A DNA stretch of 64,000 nucleotides from Endomychus coccineus. Its lineage: Eukaryota > Arthropoda > Insecta > Coleoptera > Endomychidae. Each line of letters opens with the position of its first letter. The first letter of the stretch is position 1. Positions 40,301 through 45,669 of this stretch are shown here, in pieces. A program made the position numbers and the translations under genes. The stretch is taken from assembly GCA_958510875.1 (NCBI GenBank), contig OY294068.1, forward strand, positions 81,587,978 through 81,651,977. The letters are read 5' to 3'. The notes under the pieces were generated by a model that was given only the letters and a program-made list of their open reading frames with translations, was not told the DNA's origin and did no database searches.

Positions 40301-43300
40301 AGAGCCATAGACAAATACATTTGCGCACGGATTTATATCGAGCTAAACCGCCTATTTATCTTTGGAATGCTCATCACATTCAAATCGATGTTTATAGGAG
40401 ATATCACGATTCACCAGTAAGAATTGCATGGCTCGTGGCTTCATGGAAATTTTAATTGATCCCGATACATGCCTGCTCACAAGTTTAAGGTTACGTTTAA
40501 AATGTCGACGCTTGAGAAGAAAAAGAAATTGGCCATTATTGGTGAATTGACTTCAAATTTTTCTAAATTGTCATTAATGAACTAGTTGGTTTATTGCAGT
40601 AAGGTATAATATGAACAATACTATACCAAAGGTTTGGTATACTTACCCTCCAAAAGGCAGGAATTTGAAAACACTTATTTTATAAAGCATCATTTGGTAT
40701 TTGGCAAATTTACCCAAAGATGAAATTCAATAGCATTTAAAAAAATTAACAAAATTACATAATACGGGTCTGAAAAGTTTCATTATATAGTATTAGATTT
40801 TATGCTTACTTTTATTGTTTGTTTCGATTCTTAAAAATAAACACTAATAATAATGTAGGTGTTACATGTCTTCTATAGTCACAATGTGTAATCTGTATAA
40901 AAAAGTTTTTGATTTCTATAGTACATACTAAGAATTTATGTGGTTTCAATTTTTTTATATTTTTGTTGTCCCTTTATGCTGTAACCAGTGGAGTTTTGTT
41001 TCTAAAAGATGCTCTCATATTATGTAAAAAATAGAAAAATTGTACCTGAAAGTTACTCTTTTTTACTAATCCATGCTTTATATGCATTTGAAAAACTATG
41101 AAAAAATATGAATCACGTATCGTTTGCACGAAATTTCTATAAGTGTTTGTATTGTTTTACAACGAAATTTTGATGTTTTAGAAACTTATTACATACGCAT
41201 ATAATGCTATAAAAAAAACATAGTTTTACACATAATCGCCTTAATATTCAGATTCCTACAAATGAATGATACAGGACGTCATAAAAAAATCATTACAACA
41301 AATTATTTACTTCATTTCTCTGTTTTTTTTATATTTTCAGCAAGAATCAAGTGAGTAGTCACCTAATGAGAGTCCTATGTACTCCGGACACAAGCTAATT
41401 CCAAAACGCAATTACCAGACTGATAGTTCAGAGAGTCCAGACCCAGACGCACCTCGTTAGGCCCGACGCGCGTGGGGATTTTAGAGTTTTATTTACATAT
41501 GTATTACGAATTATTTATGCACGTACTTGCATGTTTAAAACTTATTTCATACCTACATTTTATTATGTTACATTATTTCATTGACAATTTTTTTTACTTC
41601 TAATTACGAAAACAAATTTTATTTAAATGTATAAATGTGTTAAATTAAAGTGTCTATGTTGACAACATCATGTCGTTTTAGTAATACACATCCCATATAT
41701 GTATGTAATGCATTCATGTACTTTTAGCCTGGTATCCAGTAATTCACACATTTCAATGATTCAGACATACCATTGCATTTAATTGTCCCGATTAAAGAGG
41801 ATGTTTAGACCCCTTGGCTTATCCCAAATCCCAAATTGTATCATATTTCAGATCACAAACCTTAAAGTATATTTTCTACTTCTAAAGGTGACATTGTGGA
41901 AGATAATTTATTTAGATTTACACTCTTTTGGTATTGTTAAAATTAGTTACAGTTTCTCTATACCATTTTTAGTATTTTTGAAATCAGTATTGAAACAGCC
42001 TTATAACAAATAACTTTGCAACTTTTATATATTATTTAAAAACAGTAAATAAATTACTGTATATACCCAAATATGTTTTAATTAAAGAAAATACTCAAAA
42101 GACAAAATTAGATTTGGTTCTTGACCACATGAAATAGTAGTGGATAATGGAACTGGTCACAATAGAGGTCATATTGTACAAAGTTTTCCAGGTTTCTTAA
42201 TATGTTACCAATTGTTTTTGAAGTCTCAACCTCTATATGGCAATAGTAGATTCTTCAGATATGGAGAAATCTTGTCGTTCATTGCTTCACAGATCATAAA
42301 TAAGGTGAAAAGCAAAAAGATTACAAATAGATGGCCTAAAATGAGATTTTAGGATATAATGTTTAATGGATAAAATGTCCGATAGTATCAGATTACAGCT
42401 GAAATTCTGCTGGAATAGAAGATATATTGTCAACTGTTTGCTCCTCCAAAGTCTATCTTGACACACAAATTCAACTGTTGATAAAGACTGGTAGATTCAT
42501 GAATTGTGGACTATAGATTTCCAATGCAACCAGAATTAATGAACTACATCGGATGTATATAAATAAGAATTTTCAAGGTTCACTTTGTTCTTATTAATGA
42601 CATTGTTTCATTTAAAGAACCCAATTCTTCCACTCAACTAGCAGTCACGTTTCTCAATAAGTGTTCAGTAAATATTATGTCATCGATATATGTATATGCA
42701 AAACTACATATTACATAATAATCTCATACAAAAGTTACTGTTCCCTTGTTTTGATAGTTTGAAATGAAAACTGGAGTAATACTTGAACAGGATGGATTGA
42801 ACACATTTTGCTCCCACTTAGTATGAGATTGTAAATATAACATACTTATATCTTGAATAGAACTTCTGTGGATAGCTAATCTTGAAAATTCTTGCAATAC
42901 ATACTTATAGCAATTAAGATAAAAGTGGACTTGGAGTGAATTATAATTCTTTTTATAAATATTACTTAACTAGATTGACTTTTTATAAATATTGCACGAC
43001 TAGATTGATGTAATATTGAATTGAACCAATCATATATTCACATACTGATGATTACTATAATTAGTATATTATTGTTGTCAATTTACCTTTTTACCAGGAT
43101 GGAAGAAAGCTGCAGCTAATATATGTTCACCTTCCAATATAGTTTGTAAAACCATCACCCAATCATTCAGTATGTGGTCTTTTGATTTATAGACACGGGC
43201 ACAACCATTTTCATCAGCTATTAATAATAATTCTCCAGTGAAATCCCAATGTAATACAGTTACAGGTGAAGAATTTGATAACACCCTTGAAAATATAGAT

Positions 43301-43599
43301 CAATTAAAGTTTAAAACATTGTAAAGCATAAGTACTTGTAAATTTGCCATGGACTGTTCAAATCAGCAACATATACATTGGAATTCCAAAACAGAGAATT
43401 GCTGTTTTCCATATTACTTTCGGTACTAAAAGCCAACACATTTGTGCTAGATAAAGTACACTTAATAGATTTTTCCAATCTGAAAATTGAAGTTATAGAG
43501 AGAAATAACTTTGTTTCATTCTTACCTGTTGAATAAGTTTTGTTTGTGGATATTTGCAGCCTTGATGGGGACTTTACTAATTGTAAATATGTGATCCAT
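7308..43599 (-). CDS. MED16: Mediator complex subunit 16 (12-exon gene)
   Basis: MED16 is a tail-module subunit of the nuclear Mediator complex, which links transcription factors to RNA polymerase II. Exons (high to low coordinate): 43599-43526, 43479-43336, 43285-43087, 39882-39633, 39128-38976, 32904-32708, 20936-20395, 15885-15746, 15192-14815, 14752-14643, 10903-10695, 7344-7308. They total 2433 nt, giving 810 aa plus a TGA stop, close to the usual 800-880 aa. Every intron is GT-AG and every junction is in phase. The N-terminal ~520 residues are the WD40-like propeller (blocks such as VTVLHWDFTGELLLIADENG); the middle has the conserved helical block with RIWGLLRPACLPV; the C-terminus has CVRCGG, RAWDQRWLRSC and a final CQCGG. 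I see no frameshift or internal stop, so the gene looks functional despite 36 kb of span. The start ATG at 43597-43599 is the first Met of the first exon with homology. Confidence 0.95.
7991..8106. repeat. 58-bp tandem duplication
   Basis: AATATGTTTTATCGCGGAGA and the following ~38 bases occur at 7992 and again at 8050, essentially identical over 58 bp. This is a recent tandem duplication inside MED16 intron 11. Confidence 0.9.
9218..10282 (-). mobile_element. Degenerate Tc1-like transposon in MED16 intron 11
   Basis: Minus-strand frames in order give a paired/HTH segment (SQTVVSRAWNRYLAT, near 10150), a central block with RLYTCDDRILVSTEIGKRYN (near 9770), the D-x-A-x-P-H-type block (FINDSALPHCARI, near 9470) and the end block (IEHVWAEISRQLNRYQ, near 9370). 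This is the Tc1/mariner DDE transposase order. The frame changes several times, so it is dead. Imperfect inverted termini with TGTAAC and TTTATTKCG phrases lie at about 9218-9250 and 10250-10282, and I use them as approximate limits. Confidence 0.75.
10695..10903 (-). CDS. MED16: MED16 exon 11 (residues 730-799)
   Basis: 209 nt, phase 0 to 2. Encodes IRHLYLGRTP, CVRCGGAAGV and TAAIRAWDQRWLRSC, matching the conserved C-terminal domain in which C-x-x-C-G precedes W-x-Q-R-W-x-x-x-C. Read through, the frame hits TGA after SCQ, but CCA|GTGAGTATTT is a strong donor and the family continues with C-x-C-G-G, so I splice here to exon 12. Confidence 0.92.
11357..11614. mobile_element. 258-bp hAT-like MITE in MED16 intron 10
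   Basis: It has near-perfect 28-bp terminal inverted repeats, CATAGAGATGAAGAATAGAG at 11357 and its complement ending at 11614. It is flanked by 8-bp direct repeats GTTAATTT (11349-11356) and GTTAATTG (11615-11622), 7 of 8 matching. The 8-bp target duplication and short TIRs fit the hAT superfamily. The overlapping 101-codon ORF at 11572-11877 is not supported. Confidence 0.78.
11880..13570. other. Intron 10 sequence without recognised features
   Basis: AT-rich, non-coding, with no repeats or protein similarity that I can see. Confidence 0.5.
13572..14399. mobile_element. Foldback/MITE-type element, ~230-bp arms, MED16 intron 10
   Basis: TTAGTAGGGAAAGTGGCCCC at 13572 is mirrored by the complement ending at 14399. 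The arms stay closely similar for about 230 bp, to the CAGTCATTA phrase near 13795 and 14170. The 370-bp centre is unrelated. Both arms show the same chance ORF. No transposase or convincing target duplication is present. The element lies 240 bp from exon 10. Confidence 0.8.
14643..14752 (-). CDS. MED16: MED16 exon 10 (residues 693-729)
   Basis: 110 nt, phase 1 to 0, after a 62-nt intron. It starts with the conserved DDCCLLPSQ and runs into a Gln-rich, low-complexity linker (VQVQQQQQCNNR and LASQQLAQQILPLQ). Donor GTAAGTAAAT. Confidence 0.9.
14815..15192 (-). CDS. MED16: MED16 exon 9 (residues 567-693)
   Basis: 378 nt, phase 1 to 1, acceptor CAATTGCAG. Contains the signature helical block (TTLQSLQQLIQWVGDLALNL, then MLVLIRIWGLLRPACLPV and LALLFRLLSRL). 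Two donors are possible 4 nt apart; GTGGGTATT after 14815 is chosen because it alone keeps frame and yields EPDDTLIDDCCLLPSQ across the junction, the expected conserved motif. Confidence 0.95.
15746..15885 (-). CDS. MED16: MED16 exon 8 (residues 520-567)
   Basis: 140 nt, phase 2 to 1, acceptor ATTTCCAG, donor GTAAGTATT. Encodes LTLFLMLHSISTAFKSLLRP followed by NSHEKSPADSLS, matching the SSTLKSLLRP and DKSPGDRL blocks of MED16. Confidence 0.92.
17035..18243. mobile_element. Foldback element, ~370-bp arms, MED16 intron 7
   Basis: The left arm (17035-17400) begins with ACCCAGGTTTTAGTAGCAGA and continues through a GTGGCGTAGATATAGGTATT phrase. The right arm (about 17870-18243) is its reverse complement and ends CCTGGGACACCCTGTATA, a terminus seen on several insect MITEs. 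Arm identity is roughly 80-90% by eye. No coding sequence in the centre. Confidence 0.78.
18830..19790 (-). pseudogene. Copia-type retrotransposon fragment (RT end and RNase H)
   Basis: From high to low coordinate the minus strand shows a reverse transcriptase tail (EALLFDDGVIARVDEEIMFN, with the catalytic Y-V-D-D replaced by L-F-D-D), then AVGSLLYLATISRPHISF, then RNase H blocks (HIAYTGSDYGLDVIQLVGGP and VVTSTAEAVYRAAV), then the Copia C-terminal block (LKHLKNADQLANILTKPL). The order and motifs are those of Ty1/copia Pol. Frames are interrupted and no LTRs are seen, so it is an old fragment in intron 7. Confidence 0.75.
20395..20936 (-). CDS. MED16: MED16 exon 7 (residues 340-520)
   Basis: The largest exon, 542 nt, phase 0 to 2, acceptor TATTTGCAG, donor GTGAGTTAG. 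It completes the propeller (SGYVVVTFADNSIHCLYRDT) and enters the helical region with TTILEYCMVSGLDWLDLLLV, one of the most conserved MED16 blocks. The junction with exon 6 restores the expected P-x-F-x-K-x-x-L-W-Q-F spacing without a gap, so no exon is missing between them. Confidence 0.95.
21005..21270. repeat. Dispersed repeat, copy A (direct copy at 33398-33640)
   Basis: GTCACGCTGTAGCTATATAT followed by ATTAGGTATTATGTATA, CAGGCAGTCTCTCTATACG and CCTCGTGCAGACGAAAGT recurs in the same order and orientation at 33.4 kb. Both copies also share TTGAAGTGAAAAC upstream. It has no coding potential. Identity unknown; possibly part of a longer transposon family. Confidence 0.75.
21790..22985 (-). pseudogene. 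Penelope-like element, C-terminal half with GIY-YIG
   Basis: Minus-strand coding begins near 22985 with FYKGTSRQLNSFFSFINQLH, the segment just after the RT catalytic block of Penelope-like elements. It continues through YRKPTCTDITIPNSSFSPRG and HKLAAYHSMIHRAFSIPLS. After an in-frame TAG at about 22441 the frame resumes as CPDCDGFYIGRTCRNFKLRY, the GIY-YIG endonuclease diagnostic of the group (Penelope RT plus C-terminal GIY-YIG). A hairpin with a hammerhead-like layout follows in the 3' region (21801-21838). The catalytic RT half is missing here but is present 8.6 kb upstream. Confidence 0.85.
23613..23650. mobile_element. 38-bp perfect palindromic micro-insertion
   Basis: CATAGATAACTCTACTA, CCGG and the exact reverse complement form a perfect 38-bp palindrome. 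It is flanked by GTGACAAGTG (23603-23612) and GTGATAAGTG (23651-23660), matching in 9 of 10 bases, like a target-site duplication. A second element with the same 17-bp arms is at 61995-62038. Confidence 0.65.
23941..24509 (-). repeat. Possible solo/truncated LTR (minus orientation)
   Basis: Read on the minus strand, a segment ends in TACTTTATTACA and is followed directly by ACTGGCGCCGGCCGCACGGG, which resembles a primer-binding site (TGGCGCC). A TATA-like CTTAAATATACC lies inside. The sequence is locally GC-richer than its surroundings. No partner LTR or pol is visible, and the outer boundary at 24509 is a guess from a TGTCA start. Plausible but weak. Confidence 0.3.
24551..24698 (+). repeat. 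5' LTR of the Gypsy element
   Basis: Starts TGTTATATCTCAGATTGCTT and ends TACTACTATAACA; AATAAAAACC near its end is a likely polyadenylation signal. It matches the 3' LTR without visible mismatch. Confidence 0.95.
24781..25518 (+). CDS. Gypsy gag (capsid region), ends at in-frame UGA
   Basis: Capsid/nucleocapsid precursor of the Gypsy element, 245 codons from the first ATG after the leader (MEPEQLQAIITAMNRNQQAL). The region VPPFENFDPKKENFKYYRQR to the QLEKHLAPRKS block is the retrotransposon Gag fold typical of Mag-type elements. It stops at TGA 25516-25518 in frame with the downstream zinc knuckles and pol; the same frame is open to the protease. CGA to TGA is a single transition, so the stop is most simply a mutation in what was one gag-pol ORF. 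Confidence 0.9.
   Translation: MEPEQLQAIITAMNRNQQALIEALLGGGRETEEKKLPVINITHVPPFENFDPKKENFKYYRQRFENYIKMKELDKDKKKSAQMLLNSIGASNYNILAALVAPKPPAELDYDELINQLEKHLAPRKSVLVSQHYFLSTYQKETETIVEYTAALRRNLEECEFKTECQCGKEVSGADLFLRTQFIRGIKDSWIKEQILQSELIEFNEIVTKAISLEASKIDSRELTKLPSISNTTINAVNKVTRGNF
25519..27384 (+). pseudogene. Gypsy pol part 1: zinc knuckles, protease, RT, start of RNase H
   Basis: Continues the gag frame after the UGA. Two CCHC-type knuckles (CLHCGRDNHMARDC and CTGCNRTGHIAKVC, near 25672-25770) are followed by an aspartic protease site FEIDTGAGYTLI (catalytic Asp at 25954) and a reverse transcriptase with RLDLFKAYLHL and YFDDIIVHG (26818 on). The RT position usually read as C-A/G-D-Y is CVSYN. 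RNase H begins VVLTTDASPNGIAAVLSHN; the frame then shifts near 27320, so residues after QDRTT are out of frame and the ORF ends at 27384. Confidence 0.9.
27323..28996 (+). pseudogene. Gypsy pol part 2: RNase H remainder and integrase
   Basis: Second pol frame, +1 relative to part 1. PIAFASRSLSNSEQNYSQLD resumes RNase H exactly where part 1 fails, implying a small indel near 27320. The integrase has the zinc-binding HHCC (ELHSTHLG ... CEDC) and catalytic D-x54-D-x35-E at codons 28088, 28253 and 28361 (HVDYAG, VSDN, LAERHV). A GPF-type tail with FISNNKPIWKFGTVNRKLGK follows. It ends in RRSPSYLNDYIVY, just before the polypurine tract. All catalytic integrase residues are retained. Confidence 0.9.
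29033..29180 (+). repeat. 3' LTR of the Gypsy element
   Basis: Identical to the 5' LTR by reading; preceded by polypurine AGTGGGGGAGAC and followed by target duplication CAAGT. Confidence 0.95.
29495..29725. repeat. Three spaced copies of a ~28-bp motif
   Basis: CACGCTGTGTCTATCCCGGA plus AGTATAAG occurs at 29499, 29562 and 29693 (the last with GTAAG for GGAAG). The spacing is irregular (63 and 131 bp). A weak inverted repeat (AATCGTAATTACCCCT and AGGGGTTATTGCAGATACGATT) lies between copies 2 and 3. Function unknown; it may be part of an unrecognised transposon's non-coding end. Confidence 0.7.
30220..30885. pseudogene. Rearranged Helitron debris (Rep/N and PIF1 helicase pieces)
   Basis: Three blocks. 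At 30229-30400 on the plus strand is VANVVEATILTGPFKGEDV, a Helitron helicase C-terminal segment. At 30403-30700, plus strand, QIYHKAGSLLPFSDSDHKFL and CGIHTSLRRSIISQLQELLH belong to the Helitron N-terminal region upstream of Rep. At 30865-30602, minus strand, the same helicase segment recurs in longer form (FKGEDVLIPRIPMIPTD, then FALTINKAQGQSLEY, a PIF1 motif). The two helicase pieces are inverted copies around the N-terminal piece, so this is a rearranged non-functional Helitron. Confidence 0.75.
31609..32640 (-). pseudogene. Penelope-like element, N-terminal reverse-transcriptase half
   Basis: Minus-strand coding with the Penelope-type RT order: NAIIIIPKQDYEDKMSVFIH, then SPKLYGLIKNHKENAPIRPV, SYINSPTRDLAIKLKQKFKK, SFDVPNMFSNIPTSE, SGLAMGNPLSPLLADIFMSD and the catalytic YRYIDDI (near 31650). 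Coding stops right after the catalytic box. A frame break separates the part above 32325. This half is complementary to, and does not overlap, the GIY-YIG half at 21.8-23.0 kb on the same strand, so both may be one element split by later insertions. Confidence 0.85.
32708..32904 (-). CDS. MED16: MED16 exon 6 (residues 274-339)
   Basis: 197 nt, phase 1 to 0, acceptor TTAATTCTAG, donor GTAAGTCTT. Encodes VNHMKWIMREDADSLVVAAS and CLQVWELREKSLPVH, a WD-like repeat whose ECWSLRKEGLPVN-type block is well conserved in MED16. It is separated from exon 7 by the largest intron, 11.8 kb. Confidence 0.93.
33100..33300. repeat. Outer repeat, inverted relative to 38610-38805
   Basis: AAAGTTTGAAAATTAAAACA, an 'AATAACTC' phrase and TCCAGTACCCACCGACCCTT occur here. 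The same landmarks occur in reverse complement at 38.6-38.8 kb (AGGGTCAGTGGGTACTGGAA ... TTTTCAAACTTTGACATATC). Together they bracket the long inverted repeat and a mariner-like fragment. A 14-15 bp poly-C tract lies at about 33082. Confidence 0.65.
33398..33640. repeat. Dispersed repeat, copy B (see 21005-21270)
   Basis: Same orientation as copy A. It shares TTGAAGTGAAAAC, GTCACGCTGTAGCTATATAT, the CAGGCAGTCTCTCTATACG block and CCTCGTGCAGACGAAAGT, but lacks ~50 bp near its start and has an extra ~35 bp (GTTGGTGAGCCTGCCTGTGT region). Confidence 0.75.
34146..34601 (-). pseudogene. Non-LTR retrotransposon 3' ORF fragment
   Basis: A 151-codon minus-strand frame begins MDSIQKRAIRLIDDVTFTSL, then LEHRRKGGDLSLFNRYFHGR and CSSEISSVVPP, and later STIELWNSFLVRSFP. 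This is the conserved C-terminal tail of Jockey/CR1-like non-LTR reverse transcriptases (L-x-x-x-Q-x-R-A-x-R-L-I ... L-x-H-R-R ... S-L-F-Y-R-Y). Only the tail remains, consistent with an internal fragment of a dead copy in MED16 intron 5. Confidence 0.75.
35184..38046. repeat. 2.9-kb inverted repeat with ~1.3-kb arms (MED16 intron 5)
   Basis: The left arm (about 35184-36505) and right arm (about 36700-38046) are reverse complements over nearly their whole length: GGGCAATTCCATTTTCAAGG at the left outer end matches CCTTGAAAATGGAATTGCCC at the right outer end, and CAAAACATCCTTCAATACTG next to the ~195-bp loop matches CAGTATTGAAGGATGTTTTG. Small indels and substitutions are visible, perhaps 90% identity. 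No transposase is encoded; the many short ORFs are mirror images. Being intronic, it would be transcribed with MED16 and could fold as a long hairpin. Confidence 0.92.
38090..38560 (+). pseudogene. Mariner/Tc1-like transposase fragment
   Basis: Scattered plus-strand frames give FTDEA (38149 on, the first DDE aspartate block), NTHM then ENPKALAEMHHQVNFKVNVW, and later LFKSFPNRWTG followed by GQDPPAS. This matches the insect mariner-like family with FTDEA-x-F, W-x-x-E-N-P-H and FPNRWIGRGG. It has many frameshifts. It abuts the right arm of the long inverted repeat and is in the same superfamily as the split element at 45.3/51.5 kb. Confidence 0.65.
38610..38805. repeat. Outer repeat, inverted partner of 33100-33300
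   Basis: Reverse complement of the 33.1-kb repeat (GAGGGTCAGTGGGTACTGGA near 38635, TTTTCAAACTTTGAC near 38787). It lies about 170 bp from MED16 exon 5. Confidence 0.65.
38976..39128 (-). CDS. MED16: MED16 exon 5 (residues 223-274)
   Basis: 153 nt, phase 1 to 1, donor GTAAGTAAT. Encodes GHFLLAVSSGDPSMPIQCYK and VKKVDEKCVITSQSLLSFF, the MED16 strand in which 'G-N-x-x-V-A-x-x-D-G' is followed by P-x-Q-F/C-Y-K-V. Confidence 0.92.
39633..39882 (-). CDS. MED16: MED16 exon 4 (residues 140-223)
   Basis: 250 nt, phase 0 to 1, donor GTGAGTAAT. Encodes EKFQHVKFSCSVKQFGGRP and TATESLAPTRIFVKTADICY, colinear with the EKF/VKFSPS, FGGKP and TESL blocks of MED16 in other animals. I located it by translation of the minus strand; the frame is open throughout. 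Confidence 0.92.
39883..43086. other. MED16 intron 3, no confirmed element
   Basis: AT-rich. A minus-strand YIDDIIFTE-like phrase near 42680 hints at a decayed Copia RT, but the frames around it are broken and I do not call it. A GC-richer patch at 41335-41465, with an acceptor-like TATTTTCAG, stands out without coding continuity. Confidence 0.5.
43087..43285 (-). CDS. MED16: MED16 exon 3 (residues 73-139)
   Basis: 199 nt, phase 2 to 0, donor GTAAATTG. Contains a WD-like repeat, VTVLHWDFTGELLLIADENG, followed by KSKDHILNDW. This matches the segment of metazoan MED16 in which W-D-x-S/T-G is followed by a 'DHLANSW'-type helix. It is followed by the 3.2-kb intron 3. Confidence 0.93.
43336..43479 (-). 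CDS. MED16: MED16 exon 2 (residues 25-73)
   Basis: Acceptor CAATTTTCAG, donor GTACTTATGC, 144 nt, phase 2 to 2. Encodes the first propeller strands, including CTLSSTNVLAFSTES and the conserved segment SPWQIYK. The next intron is 50 nt. Confidence 0.88.
43526..43599 (-). CDS. MED16: MED16 exon 1 (start codon, residues 1-25)
   Basis: Begins ATGGATCACATATTTACA in context CAAGAATGG and ends phase 2 at donor GTAAGAATG. The intron after it is only 46 nt. The N-terminus MDHIFTISKVPIK has the short charged start typical of MED16. A 5' UTR and promoter must lie above 43600; no clear TATA box is recognised there. Confidence 0.85.
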
Positions 43600-43835
43600 T
43601 CTTGTACTCGTATCCAATATTTTAGTGTTTGTTTGAATTATATTTTATTATATCTCTATGAATACAACAAAATAATTATTATGATAATTTAATATTCAAT
43701 GAAACTATCTTAAGTTAATACAGTACAAAAACGTGAGACAAATAAATAATATTCTTTAGTATAATATAATTATCAAGATTTTGTTTAGAGTTTAGATGAT
43801 TTTTACGGTTATAAAACGAAAACAACAATCTAAGA

Positions 43836-43914
43836 TCCAGTCACAGAGTAGGTAAACAAACCATACATAGAATAATTATATATACCTACTCTGTAACTAT
43901 GATCTAGCCGTCGT
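43836..43914. repeat. Short inverted repeat near the MED16 5' end
   Basis: AGTCACAGAGTAGGTA and TACCTACTCTGTAACT pair over about 16-22 bp around an AT-rich 35-bp loop, 240-310 bp upstream of the MED16 start codon. It could be a MITE remnant or a structured 5' region. Confidence 0.55.
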
Positions 43915-44308
43915 CCAAAGCACAGTATAAAGAACTATACTGTCACCAAAGCAAATTTCTTATAAGACTATATGGCTAATGTAGTATCCCTTTCCACAAA
44001 CAAAATTGTCTGGATGAAAGAGACATAGATATCCCAATTCTGAAGTTTTGCGAGTAATACACCGCTAAGCAGTGTATTATTTGTTAAAATATCAGTTTCC
44101 TGCTGCGAAATTTCTAGTTTAAATTAAAAGAATGTGCGAAGAACGACACATTCCCATATATTAACATCAACGTGAGGAAACCAGAGTAAAAGTTACATAT
44201 TCATCTTTATTTAGTTTACATAAATCGATCAAGATAGTATTTAAAAATGTAGTAGCATGACACTATAAAGGGTAATATGAATATTAGGGTATTATTAGTT
44301 ACAAACAG

Positions 44309-44535
44309 ATTAACTACCTAGTTCTCGCTCATGCGTAGCTCCACTTCCGTTATTGAAACTGTTTTTCCCAGTGGACACAATGAAATACTACATTAGCCAT
44401 TAGTCATTAATCTAACAAGACTATATAGCTAATGTAGTATTTCACAATTTTCGCTTGGAAGAACTGTTTTAATAACGGAAGTGGAGGTTTGCGATAACTG
44501 CGCATGAGCGAGAACTAGGCACTTGGGCAGTTAAT
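44309..44535. mobile_element. Foldback MITE upstream of MED16
   Basis: GATTAACTACCTAGTTCTCG at 44309 mirrors CGAGAACTAGGC...CAGTTAAT at 44510-44535. Pairing continues (CTCATGCG, CCACTTCCGTTATT) to the centre near 44410, where CTACATTAGCC is mirrored by GCTAATGTAG. The central phrase GACTATATRGCTAATGTAGT also occurs separately at 43966. It lies about 0.7 kb upstream of the MED16 start, with no ORF. Confidence 0.75.
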
Positions 44536-45339
44536 TTGTAAGTTCGTTCATTGCACGTTCGGTGTATACAACCGTGGTTCATTGTTCACTTTCGTTTTCG
44601 TATTTATTTACTTTGATTTTAATGCGCCAAACACCGAACCATATTTGATCCGATTTTGTGAAAGAAGAAATTATTTTTGTCATTATTTGTGTGATTCAGT
44701 GCTCTTTCATTAGTTATTGGACTTTGTGCTCGTTGTAAATATGAGTTTTAATCTTCTCTTCTTTAATTGACTGTCCTGCTTGAACTCATAAACAAACAAA
44801 TTGAAGCGAGTGCCTTCTTCACATTACATAGGAAACAAACTAATACTATCCTAATATGCATATCACACAACCTTATAAGCGTCATACTACTATATATTTT
44901 TAAATATCTTCGTCAAATTATGCAAACTAAATGAAGATGAATATATAATTTTCATCCTAGTTTCTTTACGTTGATGTTCATTTACGGGGATATGTTGCAC
45001 ATTCTTTGAATTTAAACTTCAACCTTCGCGCCAGGAAATGGATATTTTTCACGAATGGGCAAACTATTTAGCGGACATGCGTATTACACTCACAGACCAT
45101 GGTCAAAGGAAACTAATAGAGGTTCAGTGTTCTGGGCCATAGTCGGGTCGCAGCCATAAAGCTATTTTATTCTATTACCTTTATAGACGCAGCACAGAAT
45201 CCCTATAAAGGTCACGGGGAGATAATAGGCGAGCGCTATGCCTCCCACCACTTTAATAATATATACATTATGTCTACAAAGGTTAGGGGGTATTTGTAAC
45301 TTCAATAAAACAAAAACTACAAGTCAGAAAAATATGTTG

Positions 45340-45524
45340 TCATTTTAATTATTTAGAAAAAAATTTTGGAGAATTAAGTGCGAAAGATTATGTTTTCCAA
45401 ATGTCGACCCTCTTACTGCTGGCACTCCTCCAACCGAACACGGAAATTAGCCGCCACTCGTCTATCCAATCTCTAGAAACGGCAGCCATCTCAGTGCGGA
45501 TATTGTGTTTCAATAGACCATATT
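45340..45524 (-). pseudogene. Mariner-like transposase, C-terminal part (split)
   Basis: Minus-strand coding reads LKHNIRTEMAAVSRDWIDE and, after a frame break, RVAANFRVRLEECQQ and GRHLENIIF, the C-terminus of insect mariner-like transposases. It joins, on removal of the 45525-51483 insertion, to the fragment at 51484-51612: Gln-Leu is restored across the junction. Confidence 0.75.
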
Positions 45525-45540
45525 AGTGGTTGTAACATAG

Positions 45541-45669
45541 TATATTGTATAACTAGCACGGAATGATAGTCATTTCCCACGAGTATGAAGTTTGCAGCAT
45601 GAGCCGTAGGCGAATGCTGCAAATCATACGAGTGGGAAATGAGCATTCCGTGCAAGTTATACACTATAC
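45541..45669. repeat. Near-perfect hairpin, ~54-nt arms
   Basis: GTATAACTAGCACGGAATGA and further to TTTGCAGCAT (left arm) pair with ATGCTGCAAATCATACGAGT to TGCAAGTTATAC (right arm) around a 13-nt loop GAGCCGTAGGCGA. It lies at the left edge of the ~6-kb element and overlaps the end of the recombinase-like ORF. Confidence 0.85.

Noticed and set aside
41335..41465. GC-richer patch with acceptor-like sequence in intron 3 as an extra exon
   Set aside because: MED16 exons 3 and 4 join in phase without it, and it has no long open frame.
42300..42950. Possible Copia reverse transcriptase (YIDDIIFTE) in MED16 intron 3
   Set aside because: Only one short motif is present and the surrounding frames contain many stops; no second Copia block could be confirmed.
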